Source: Anseranas semipalmata (taxonomy: Eukaryota; Chordata; Aves; Anseriformes; Anseranatidae). Taken from it: DNA of 64,000 bases. Each line of letters starts with the position of its first letter. Within the stretch, counting starts at the first letter, position 1. Below are positions 38,896 through 49,900 of this stretch, in pieces. Position numbers and translations under genes: made by a program. A model generated the notes under the pieces. That model was not told where the DNA came from. It did not search any database and worked only from the letters and a program-made list of their open reading frames with translations. The stretch is taken from positions 62,001 to 126,000 of the forward strand of contig VXAA01006448.1 of NCBI GenBank assembly GCA_013399115.1, read 5' to 3'.

Positions 38896-40650
38896 CAGGT
38901 TTTTGATATGCGTATGCCGCAGTAGCTTTTATTGAAACAAAGAAGAGAAGGAGAACAAAGGAAGAGGAGGAAAGAGAGAGCATCTCAACCCAGCTGAAGT
39001 GCTGCAGTCAGAAGATTTAGCGTGGGTCCACAAGGCTTAATGCAAAAGATGCAATGATAACCCTGCCTCAGACTGCAGCACAGACTGTCTATGGACAATA
39101 GTGCCTTTCCATCACCATGTTTTAGGAGGAGACATTTTACATGTATTAGAAGAGAAGGCATGTCTTAACACAGGGGTCACCTGCAACTGAATTTGGAAAG
39201 AGTATTATAAACCTGACTGATCTGGCATATCCTGATCTCCTTGCTACTGAAAATCCCCAGCTCTGGCTCCTCTGTGCTTCCCCACCCTTCCCTGCTCGCT
39301 CCTTCACTGCGCCAAGCTCATTGATAAGCGCAATGGGGACATGCTGATGCCTTGGAAAGCATCATGAATTTGGCTCGTTACCGCCACAGCATCCTTGACC
39401 AAGAGTTGAAAATTGTCCTCTGCCCTCATTAGCTGAGAAGAACAACCAAATCCTAATCCCCGTAGCATACTCGTTCCTGTTTTAGGAGGTATTTGTACGT
39501 CTCCTCTTCGACTTCTGTTCTCCACACTGAACCTCGCCTGGTTTTGATCGATCATTTTTCTAGTTCTTACCCTCAAACCTGTTGCTCTAGTTTTCATTCT
39601 CTACTATTTCTCTGCTATATGTCCTTTTAAAAGAATCATGCTGCTCCAAAATTAGTAAGTTTTGCAGACAGTGAAAATGGATGACTGCAGTACAAGCAAT
39701 ACTCTCATTAATACAACCCAATGTATAGAATTATGATTCTGTTGGGATTTCTAATTAGTTTAATCAAGTATTGTGTGGATAACTCAAGTCTACCATATTA
39801 GTTTGTGTAAAAATACTCACTAATTTCGATTCCATCTGCATAATCCACTCCTTTTCTACAGACAAAACGCTTGTTTTTTCTATAGTTATTAATCACACCT
39901 TTCTTTCACTGAATTTCATTTTATTGATTCTAGCTCATCAGTCCTCTGACTTTAAAAAATACACAGTATTTTACTTTCATTTGACAAAACAGGCACAGGT
40001 GGATTTTTTTTTAAGAAAAACAATGGTGAAATGTTTTGTAGTCATTTGATGGAAATCTTTATCTCATTCTTAGGCTTACTGAAGAGGTACGATCACGTCC
40101 AGCCTCCTGAAATCACAAGCAACCATGTAGCTGTCCACAAAGACACAGGAGACTCCTTTTATGAGCAGGATAATTCATGTGGTGCCCCCACTACTTGTAG
40201 GGCAAAACCACCAATGCACCGGCTCCTTGCAGAAGCAGGAGATCTGTGGAGTGAAAGTACCTGGACACAGGCGCTGGACACAGACGGTATCCCATACTAA
40301 GAAGGAAAGCCAAAACATCTCAGCAGCTCCTCTCCATCTGACCTGGCCACACACCCAGGGAAGTGACCACCTCTGTGTGCTGGGGTGAGTTGTGCAGCCA
40401 AGAACCTGAGAGGTTTACTAGCATCGCCAGGAGTGACCTGCCCTTTCCCACCACTGTTTTTGACCATTCTTCAGAGGAATGTGAAATGGCTTCATGAGTT
40501 ATGCCTCAGGGAGAAAAAAGTACCTTTTTGGCTCTTGGTAAGACCAACCAAGGCAACTCTTCAAATATTCCTACGGTGTGACAACTTAAGAAGGAAGTGC
40601 CCACGTTTCATTTCAGCACCCTTTGGGGGATGCTGAGAAAACATTTTAAA
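38893..40650. other. Non-coding DNA, nothing firm
   Basis: An AT-rich, TAAT-bearing stretch at about 39630-39860 (TAATTAG near 39751) has enhancer-like texture, but nothing supports more than that. Frames such as 39304-39597 (-) and 40031-40300 (+) show no recognisable domain. Confidence 0.45.
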
Positions 40651-40677
40651 AAAACAACCAACCAACCAACCAACCAA
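40651..40677 (+). repeat. (CCAA)n microsatellite
   Basis: This short tetranucleotide run (ACCA/ACCAACCAACC) has about five to six units and follows an A-tract. Confidence 0.85.
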
Positions 40678-41739
40678 GTGTATCCAGGATCATTCCATCT
40701 CTGTTAAACAATTCCTTTCAAAAATTTGTCAAGAGTGGTGGAAAGACAACCTTGCTTTCTTGCCACCCTGTCAGTATCAAAAGGCTGCTTGACGACTTCA
40801 CTCTACTAATGCTTAAAAATCTCTGCAGTTCCACCCTGAAACAGGAACTGCTGAGACCCATTTGAACTTGTACCACTTAGTTTAATAATTTTGTTTATCA
40901 TAGCTTTTGTTTTGCTTAAATCTCTTGGTATTTGTACCATTTCCTGAGAGCACTAAATTCATCATATCTTACCAAGCAAGCTGTGCTGCAGCCAGTACTG
41001 AGGGCTGCTCAGTGTCTGCCTCATGAATGCTATCAGCAAATCAGAGCACCTTTTTTCAGCTATTGATGCTTGAGGATGTGTTTTTTGACCTCTTCTCTCT
41101 ATTTCACAGAGACATTCTTGGGTACAGGTTCCTCATTGTCTGCCTGGTAATATTCTGGCCTTTGATGCCAGAAGTATGCAGCAGCACTAGCGGGTAACAC
41201 CAGCCCTTCACATAAATGAAAGTCCTTTGAGGTTGGACAGCAGAAGTCACAAATCATTCTTCTGTTGTGGACCATTGATTTTACAACTCGCAAAGCTACT
41301 ACGCGCAGAGAACACCCTAAGAAAACAATCTGGGAGGTGTTTCATGGGGATTTGGTGATGACCCGTCTGATGGCCCAGATGTAGCTCATCACCATGAAGC
41401 CTAGGGACTAGGTGAATGAAAAACGTTTCTACAATGGTGTACACTACAAATCAAAACCAATAACCAAATCTCATTTTGGAGGGGCTCCACCCCGTACGCT
41501 GCATCACTGCCTGAGAGCAGTTAGATACAAAAACTGGCAAGGGAAGAAGTTATTTTATTGCTGTCTAACTTGTTGCCCCCATCTCCAAAGCATGTAAAGG
41601 TAGCCATGCACAAAGAGAAGCTCTGCTACCACACTGACCACAGATGCGTTAATAAACCCAAGAGAAGCAGCACATTCTGTTCTCAAAAAATAACCTCAAC
41701 TAACTTTTTTTTTCCCTCCATTCCCAGGGTTTAAAACCA

Positions 41740-41960
41740 GCTGCCATTCGGGAAATTAAATTCAATACCTATGATGTGATTTTTGAAAGCGCAGCTTTTC
41801 AGCTAAAGAGGGCTGAAGTATATCCAGCATTTCTGAAAAATCAGACTACTTAATTGAGTGCCTGTCTGACAAGGACATAAGCCTAACTTCACACACCTGT
41901 TGTGAAAGCCTTGGGCTTCAATTAATGGTGGGCAAAGGATGCATAATTAATATAACAAGA
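41740..41960. promoter_or_regulatory. Candidate conserved non-coding element
   Basis: This AT-leaning, non-repetitive segment has clustered homeodomain-type cores: CTTAATTGAG near 41852, TCAATTAATGG at 41918-41928 and CATAATTAATA near 41942. GC-balanced stretches such as CAGCTGCCATTCGGG lie between them. Motif texture is the only evidence. Confidence 0.2.
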
Positions 41961-44769
41961 AACCAGGAAATGAATATGTTAAAGTTCCTACTGCAGTTTT
42001 AACTTTGTCACAACACACAGGTCTTTTGTTGGCTTTCTTCATAGAGGTGAATTTCCTGTTTTTCCTGGTTAAATGTATATACCAGAAATTACTCAGTGTG
42101 CCATTAAATGTCAGGAAATGCAATTCAACTGAGTTAAGCATGTTGCTGGAAAAAATCTGGATGGAACAAATTATTTGGTGTCACTTATATAATAAGATAT
42201 TACCTCCCTTCTCTATTTATGAATTGTTCATGAACAGACTTGTATTTTTACCAGGGCTTTCTTCCCTTCTCCAAAAGCAGCGAGTAAATGATGTAAGTGA
42301 TCATATTCACTAAGAAAGTGACAGCATTCAGAAGACATTCTTGACTCCAGCTTCGGATACCCACTCCCCTTTACCCAATCCCTGTGTAGAGGTCCAACTC
42401 AGGGCTCTACCATCAGTTAAGTCCTGCTTATCCCTTCAAGATGCAAAATTTAAATGTGCAACATTCAATTTTACCTTTATGAGACTGGACACAGAATTCA
42501 CAAGCTCCCAAATACATGAATTTTAGAGCCTGTGCAAACCTTAGCAATGGCTACTGCGCATACGAAGTACAAATGTTCAGATGACTCCAAAACTCACATG
42601 TATTTATGTATTTTTGCAAACTGACAAAAAGCCCAGTAGTTTCCCTGCAAGCAACATTTTCTAGGTAGCAGATTTAAAAACAAAACCTCAAATCCACTCT
42701 GTTTAATTCACAACCATATGTTGCCGGTAAGAACCTCCCTTTTGTCTTTTCTTATCTTCGAATTATTTGGGCCATCTTATCTTTCAGCTAAGCAGGGCTG
42801 TTTGCATATCCCAAAGCTAGTGCATTAAATCTCCCAACACCCTTCTGGAAGTTGAACAGTTGCACATTGCTATTTATCTGAGGTACTGGAGGGGTTTCAT
42901 TATGCAAGGTCACATAGTAAAAATAACTGAAGGTGAGGTGCACAGAAATGTTTTTAAAAAAACTCGGAGTTTTTTTAATAAAGACCAATTGTGCAACCAG
43001 TGAGCAATAAACCCAGGAAAATTTGGTTTATGGGAGATATATTACTAAATATCCCACAAATACAATTTCTGCATATGGGAATATAGGCAGAGATGGAATA
43101 AAAACAAAACCCAGCTTGCAGAAATGCATATGCAGTCAGAGATACTGTGCTATACGAACTGTTTATTGGAACTGTGTCCCATGTCAATACTGAGGAAAAT
43201 AAAGAATGGAAAATAACTTTGGAATTGAATAGAGACCCTGTCACAGTTAAATTTGATACTTGGAACCCAAGCCAACACACTGCTAGGACTAAAAAAAAAA
43301 AAGCTTACAAGGAATAAATCCAAGATGGAAAAAGTAAAAGTTAAATTAGCATCATACGGTGGAGAGAAATATCAATAATTAGGCAAATGCATAATAACCC
43401 TATGAAGTCAATTGCTTTTATGACAGCGGGACTGGAAACACAGGCAGTTGTAGGGCTGAACATTTGCAAAGAATTAAGACTGGTTAGAACATACAATGGG
43501 TGCTGTGTATGCTCTAAACAGACAATAAGAAACCAGAAGAATTCAAAGATATTTTTGATACAGCAGGATGCAATAAGAAGAAATACCGTCTTTTTTTCAA
43601 CCTGAGGTAACCCTTCCATCCCCGGTCACTGTTGCACCCAGAAAGCTTCCAGTCAGCCTCTGCAGGTACTGACACACGGAAAAATTAAAGAGAAGGCCTC
43701 CGTATACACCACAAAAGCAGCCAAAAGAAAGCAAATGCTATCGTTGTTATGTGTCCCATACATATTTTTTTTTGATCTGAGAAATATCTCCTCTTATTTC
43801 TGCTGTTTGAGGCCCCAGGTGAAGAAAGCTCTTCAGCAGCAGTGACGTGAGAAGCGATGGGACTGAGAGCATCCAGGAACCCAGCGACCGAGCTGGCAGC
43901 AGGATTCTGGCACGGCGCTGGGTTCACGAAGCAGCAGCAGCAGCTGGGTACCGACCTACAGAAAGTGACTGCTTCTGTAAGAGGCCATGTGAGTTCACAT
44001 AAACGCACACATATTTTGTAGATGCTGTAGCCACCACTACAACTCCGAAAGCAGACAGCGATGCTGTTGTACAGCTTCCCATGTCTCATGCTATTTTGAT
44101 TAAGCTTATGCAGTTATTTTCCTACCATTAGTAAAACAGGCTACCTACCAAAATTTAGAATGGATTTTTTATTAGAATAAGTATTTTAGATACCCACTAT
44201 GCCTACAGCACATGTTGTTGGAAAGACCCTAGAGTGCCTTTGCAGTTATTTACAAGAGCTTCACCAAGGCCCATGCTAACTCCCAAGTATCTTTACATGA
44301 ACTTCATGAAGGTCTGGCTTAAACCATCTTCATTTGTCCTTATGTTTTAGGCATAGAAGTTTCCAAATCTTAAAGATACAAAAGCAGAGGCATACACACG
44401 TTAAGGCCAGATCCACGGATGATGTTAAGCACCCATGCTGGGTTTACACATCCAGAGACAGGAGGTTGAGCCTCCAAGCCCGTGTCCAGACCACAGATTT
44501 CTCAAGACCATACATGATGACATTTCTGCCCCATTTCTAAGTTTTCTTAGGTGCCTGACCCCTCTGGTCAGGCAGAGTCAAGGGCGGCTCCCAGCCCCAT
44601 CAGGACACTTCTAGGCATTGCTCTGCTGATTTCCCATGAAAACCCTCATCCCCTAGGAGTGATCAGAGCAAACCTAAAGCGATCCCAACAGTTAAAAGCA
44701 GTTACAAGGCACCACCTGCCTTTTATCAATCAGCCTATCGGTCAGAATAGGAAAGCAGTATTTGAGCAC
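41961..44769. other. Non-coding DNA, nothing recognised
   Basis: The longest frame is 134 codons at 43685-44089 (-), with a cysteine-rich middle but no recognisable domain. A short stretch near 44404-44430 (CCAGATCCACGGATG) recalls ancient amniote repeat sequence but is too short to call. Confidence 0.45.
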
Positions 44770-44870
44770 ATGACCCAAATCCAATGCCTTCCTCAGCAAT
44801 TTCCCGGTGATAGACCCACTGCCCACCTCTCCATGGGCATGTCCTACTCACTGAGCTATAGTCACATTCC
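44770..44870 (-). mobile_element. tRNA-derived SINE relic, minus strand
   Basis: On the minus strand TAGCTCAGTGAGTAGG (44858-44843) is a good match to a tRNA/pol III A box. GGGTCTATCACC (44817-44806) sits where a degenerate B box would be, about 30 bases downstream. The right flank (CTGAGCTATAGTCACATTCC on the plus strand) resembles the head of a common ancient amniote SINE or L3-associated repeat. There is no acceptor-stem pairing or CCA-compatible end, so it is not a tRNA gene. Confidence 0.4.
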
Positions 44871-45436
44871 CTCTTCTTCCTTATTCTCTCCTTCTCCCTC
44901 TCCCCCACTGCGGACCTGAAACCCTTCCTGCCTGGCAGGATATCCAGCAGGGGAGCTGGAGGCTCCCTTCCCACAACAGCCCATAGCCAGGCAGTTAAGC
45001 TGTTAGCAGGAACGTGGGAGATGTTCGTGGTGGGAGGCCTTTGGCCAGAGACCCAACCACTAGTGGTTTATAGGAAGGGGTGAGAGGGTGGGACCAGCTG
45101 AAGCTCCCACTCTATTTAAAAGAAACAAAAAAAATGAAAAAAGAAAAGAAGACTCTGCCACCACTTCAGGAAGGAACAGCACAGATGCTGAGCTCCAGAA
45201 AAGGCTGCAGGGCTGTAAATCCCAGCCTGATATAGGTCCTTCCACGTCAGCCTGTGCTAGATGCACAGAAAGCGAGAAAGTTTAAGACACTTCCCTTTCC
45301 TTTGCCATCCCTTGGACAGGGTGGTGGTACCAGAATTAGATCCCACAGCTTCAGATTCTCTCCCACACTCCAAAAAGTCCAGACACAAGTGGTCAAGCAA
45401 ATAAATCCTGGGCTGTAAATTCTAAAGGCAACAGCA
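44871..45436. other. Non-coding DNA
   Basis: This begins with a pyrimidine-rich stretch (about 44866-44912), possibly part of the neighbouring SINE relic. No gene is recognised. Confidence 0.45.
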
Positions 45437-45508
45437 GCTTTCTGACAAAATCACTGAGCCCAGAGCGTCATCCCTGATTTCCAAGCTTTTAGTCCTACAC
45501 CCTAATCA
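45437..45508 (-). mobile_element. Short MIR-like relic
   Basis: Reverse-complemented, this reads TTAGGGTGTAGGACTAAAAG, then GGAAATCAGGGATG, GCTCTGGGCTCAGTGATTT. These are the spacing and wording of the MIR-type block 'GGACTGGGAGTCAGGATTCCTGGGTTC..GCTCTGCCACTGACTT'. The fragment is short and diverged, so confidence is limited. Confidence 0.33.
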
Positions 45509-46062
45509 GAAGACAATCAGCCCTCTAAACGCAGTTATCGTCTGTTCAATACTGATTTCTTACCAGGTAACAGCACTGTAAAAAGAAATATAGGATTATT
45601 TGTAAGGTCCATTTTATTGCCACCTGAATTCCTGTCTGATATAACACACTGGAAATATCCCCTGGCAAGATGAAAATTTCTCACCTGTAGTGACACCCAA
45701 CTCAAGGAAACCACTTAGGAGAAACTAAAATCTTGTTCAGCAAAGGGACCCGACTACGTTGCTATTTGATGTGCAGTTCATCTTCAGTAACGTATACAGA
45801 TTTCTTAGCTTTTGACAGCTGAATTTCTTAATTCGGGAAGAAATTAGGCTCACTCAAACACAGAATTATTCCATCAGTAGCCTGAACAGACACCCCACTC
45901 TCTGTATTTAATTTTATTCTAGTGTTTTTGGCACAAAACAGCACACAGAGGACAGGCAAGCTTTAAAATGCTAACATTAAATATGCACACACACATATAC
46001 ATTTTGATGAATTAGCAGCCTGCAATGCATTTCTAGTCAGGGTCTCTGTTAACATAGCTTTG

Positions 46063-46092
46063 AATTATTATTATTTTTTATTATTATTATTG
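46063..46092 (+). repeat. (ATT)n microsatellite
   Basis: ATT units are broken once by a T-run (ATTATTATTATTTTTTATTA), about 30 bases in all. Confidence 0.85.
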
Positions 46093-46525
46093 AAGGAGAG
46101 AGGGAAGACCAAATGGTTTGGTTTGAGTGAATTTATTTAACTTAAATGCTGCTGTTGCAAGCTCACCTATCCCTGTGTTTATCTTTTCTACCCATAAATA
46201 TAACCAGTTCCCCACATCTCAAGCGAACCCAGTTTCCACAGTTCAGTTCCCCCGAGGTTCAGCTCAGGAGTCTTGTCATTCTCACAATTTAAGAAGTTAC
46301 ATGTAGCCTTGATACAACTGTGTGATCATCTGCTTAGCTCCACAAAATCAGTATTTCAGGGCCACCTAACATGTCCTGATGCATATCAAAAGGAACACCA
46401 TCAACTTCAGTGAAGAGACATTTCTGCAAAAGCCAAGTGTGTAACAGAAGAGGTATATATAAGACTTTTTCTACAGATAGATAGATATGTCTGAAAAAAT
46501 CAGCTCCTTGGAGATAACTCTTGAA

Positions 46526-46553
46526 GTGCTACATACATTCATGTATGTAGCAC
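46526..46553. repeat. 28-bp near-perfect palindrome
   Basis: GTGCTACATACAT and ATGTATGTAGCAC are exact reverse complements separated only by TC. The 13-bp arms make this the longest perfect short inverted repeat that I noticed in the window. It is too short and has too small a loop for a microRNA precursor. Confidence 0.9.
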
Positions 46554-46896
46554 AAAACAGGTATGAATGTAACCACTGTATGCATTATGAATAACAACCG
46601 CTAAAATGGAAGTGAGGAGGGTTAGCTGGACGAGGGAAAGACTATTTTAAACCACTTGAATCATCAGAGTAGAAATTTAGAATATGGGGCTGAACTTCAC
46701 TGCCACCGCCCGTGCACTGATTGGAACCATAGAAAAGAGTTGCTACAGACTTTGCAGAAGTTTCTTTCCCAATCTCTGGAAAGGAACTTTTTTTTTTCCC
46801 AGGAATATTGCCATGGTTTTCCTGTCCCTCCTCTATTTCTAGGGCAGATGACTGTATCAAAAAGGAAATAAAAAATTTAAAATTACTTGTTTGATT

Positions 46897-46910
46897 AAAA
46901 AAAAAAAAAA
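46897..46910 (+). repeat. A-tract (14 A)
   Basis: This is an uninterrupted A-run in AT-rich DNA. There is no retrocopy signature beside it. Confidence 0.8.
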
Positions 46911-47104
46911 GACAAAATCTGGGAGAGAAAATTACAGAAACAATTTTGGGGACCATTTTCAGTATTTTTTTTTTTGAAAGGCTACTATTGAGAAAACAAA
47001 ATTTAAAGCATTTCAGTTAGCTTTCCTTAGGCTGGGGCCTCCATCCCCAAATAAACGTCAGTCCACTGAAGGTGTCTGCACATCCAGGTGAATTGGGGCT
47101 GTCT

Positions 47105-47262
47105 GATATTAGCCTGGGGGGACCTAGGAGCGAGGATTCTTGGTTCATATCCCCTGGCTACCCGCTTATGTGCATTGGGCAGATCTCAATCTTTCTGTAC
47201 ATCATCTACTCCCAATAAGGAAGTGGAAGCTTAATTAAGCTCTGGAAAGTTATTTTAGTATC
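47105..47262 (+). mobile_element. MIR-like SINE relic
   Basis: Block order agrees with MIR-type elements: GGACCTAGGAGCGAGGATTC, TTGGTTCATATCCCCTGGCT ('CTGGGTTCTATTCCCGGCTC'), TGTGCATTGGGCAGATCTCA ('GACCTTGGGCAAGTCACTTA'), TTTCTGTACATCATCT and CTCTGGAAAGTTATTT. It belongs to the same class as the relic at 37145-37390 but in the opposite orientation. A 14-bp palindrome AGCTTAATTAAGCT (47228-47241) has arisen inside it. Confidence 0.5.
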
Positions 47263-49679
47263 CCAAGTGGATGCTGTCATAGAAGGAAAACGTAACTTTC
47301 CATTGAGAGAACACAAGATAACTCGTGCCAGCTTGTTTCACTCCTCTCCAAGAGGCAGCTGTAGTCCCGCTAACTGGCTGTCAGAGCGGAGGGCTTTGAT
47401 TTTGGAAAGGGCACCAGCAGGACAGCTGCAGTCTGTACGGAAATCCAAAGGATGGTAACTTGGACCTAGCTGGTGGTCATGTTTTCTTTGATTCTGGGAG
47501 ATTTCATCTGCTGCCATCTCACACAGCCCCATGCAAAGACAAAGGCTTTTCATCATCTGAACGTTGGTCCCTCCAGGAAGAAATTAAATTACCTGACACA
47601 AAAAGGGACAGCTTGGAACAGAGGCTGTATCTGTACTTTTCAGGACTGTCGAATACGTGAATTGAAGTGCTCGAACGGCAGTTAACTTGGTGGCTGGGTT
47701 CCCTGCAGCCCTACACGGCCACGTGCAGACCGGTCCCTGCGCGGCGCTCCTCCACCGGTGCTCAGCAGGCGCTGGAGCCAGGACCACCATCCAGAAGCAG
47801 CCGTGGCCAGGCTCCCCTCGCCCCCAGAGCAGAGGTTATGAGGGAAGCCTCCACCAAAGCCGAGCGCTGTGAACTGTGCTCACCAGCAAGCCAGAGGCGC
47901 AGGCTGTGCTCCCAGCTTCCACCCTACGCTGCAGGAGAGGAAGGGCAAAGACCCCCGTCTGCATTTCTTTCTCTGGGACTGGGGAAAGAACGAAAATCAC
48001 TAATCCGATTCTTTTTGCCCCTGTTCTCCAATCATGAGGAAAGAAAGTCTAATGCCCCTTGAGCAGTCTCCAGCAGTTTCCCTTTCCCTCCAGAAAAGGG
48101 ATCAGAATGAGCAGAGAGCTGTGACAGAGCAGTGGTGGGTGACAGAGAGGAGGTAGCAGGAGTCAGCCCTGTTCCCACGGGACTCCCCTGGGCTCTGGGC
48201 CTGACCCATTTTTCCCCTGCAAGCAACAAAAATAAAGACACCAATGACAGCATCCAGTCCTCACAGGTTTTGAATCAAAATAAGCCAAACATCAGAGCTG
48301 CATTTCAGCCCCCTTTGCATCCTCTGTTCTCCCGGTGCCAAACTCTCATACAAATGTAATTTCCATTCTCAGCTGCAGAATGAACCATTCAAGGTAATTA
48401 GCTATTCTTTTTCCTTTCCTCCCCAAAACGTGGAAACTCATAACAGGGGAAGGGCAGGGGGAATTCATTGAGTTTTGCTGCTGGTCACGTAGTTCATTTT
48501 GCTGAGCGAGTCATGGCTCGACGTTCTTCCTGATGATGTGTTTGACCGCGTGCCTACAGGCAACAGACCCCAAGTAACACCCAAGCACAGGGCCCTGGCC
48601 TCTCCTTCTTGCCATCAAAAGATGGGGGCTCTGGGTCCCTTCCAGAGCCTGGCACATTCACACCTCATCAAGCTTTCGGTTTGAAAACAAAAGGCTGATA
48701 AAACAGCTATTTTTGAAAAGGCTAGATGACTTCTTCCTACTGCCCCCGTGGTACAGTGGTACCACTTATCTCTCTGCAGCAACAAAACCCCTGGATAAAA
48801 CAACTCTGTGGAAAAAACACTGAATGGCTTAACAAACTAAGGAATGGCAGGATGACATCACTCCCAAACAGGAAAAATATGAACGTTGTTCAATATTCTT
48901 GGGTTACTCAATGCTAGTGATTCCCAAAGTCTGCTCCCACTCACTCAGAATCTTTTTCATGCTGCAACTTGGATATCCAGTTATCTGACAAAAAAGGGTC
49001 GGGAATACTTGCCTTCCAGTACTGAATTAGGCATAGGAAGTGGGGTCTTACGCACCTCCATCCGAACCATTTGTCTCTGCCCTACCCTGTCTCCCAAGCT
49101 GCACATCTAGGTATCTTCCCAGTTTGGTTTCCCAGTTCCTCTCACTTGCATTGAACTCTTGAACTTTTCCTTTAGAAATAGCTAGATGGTTAATTTAGAT
49201 GTGCCCTAATTTATCTGCAAAAATTTTGGAGAGCTTGGGGATGTTCATTGTGAACTGAAGAAGTGAAAATGCTAAGCAAGTTATCTTTTCCAAGTTTTAA
49301 TCACTTATTGATATGAAACAAAGCCTAGAAAATATGTTCTTCCTCTCTCTGCTCTTCACTTCTCATTACCTTTATTCTTGTGGTAGTATTTCACTGTTTC
49401 CTTCTGAGTTTTGTGGTCCAAATAAGAGCCACAGTTTCAGCATAAAGAACAGAAAACAAATCTCCAAACTCACAACTCTAGAAATCATTCTTCTTTCCTT
49501 TAAAAGGACAAAAATAACCCAGTCTCTTATAAGCCATTTCAAATTTCTTTTATATTTTGCCTGTCATCCATACGTTTCTATTCTTCATTGTTACTGAGAG
49601 CAGCAGGGAGAAAATATTAAAATGCTACTGCTAATTTACACTAATTAAGTAATCTATATATCTATAAAATGAGCAACCT
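47263..49679. other. Non-coding DNA with a GC-richer patch
   Basis: At 47690-47880 there is a CpG-bearing GC-rich patch with a CACGTG E-box near 47719-47724. The 131-codon frame at 47667-48062 (+) crosses it and is best explained by base composition. No family resemblance is seen. Confidence 0.45.
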
Positions 49680-49900
49680 GTCATTTCAGCCCGTGTTCCT
49701 AGTCACTCAGAGTAGTCGGTCAATGCAAATGATCTGCTTTGCCCTGACTGCATTCTCTGGTCGCGGGGAAATCTGAGTCTTCCCCCAGTGGAGGCTGCTC
49801 TTGGGCAAGAGCCAAATGATTGAATTGGTCATTTCTTGTTTCTGATTTTACACCGCGGGCACTTTCTCCTTGGGATTTTATAAAGCTCTTGAAGAAGGTC
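49680..49900. promoter_or_regulatory. Candidate enhancer with POU octamer
   Basis: A perfect octamer ATGCAAAT lies at 49723-49730, flanked by isolated CpGs (49692, 49718, 49763, 49765, 49855, 49857) in unique sequence with little simple-repeat content. An ATTGAATTGGTCATTT segment follows near 49820-49835. The octamer is a binding site of POU-family factors. The rest of the call is inference. Confidence 0.27.

Noticed and set aside
44806..44858. A functional tRNA gene on the minus strand.
   Set aside because: The A box is good, but the B box is degenerate and no cloverleaf or acceptor stem can be drawn.
46526..46553. microRNA precursor hairpin.
   Set aside because: A 13-bp stem with a 2-nt loop is far shorter than a pre-miRNA (about 60-70 nt) and the flanks do not extend the pairing.
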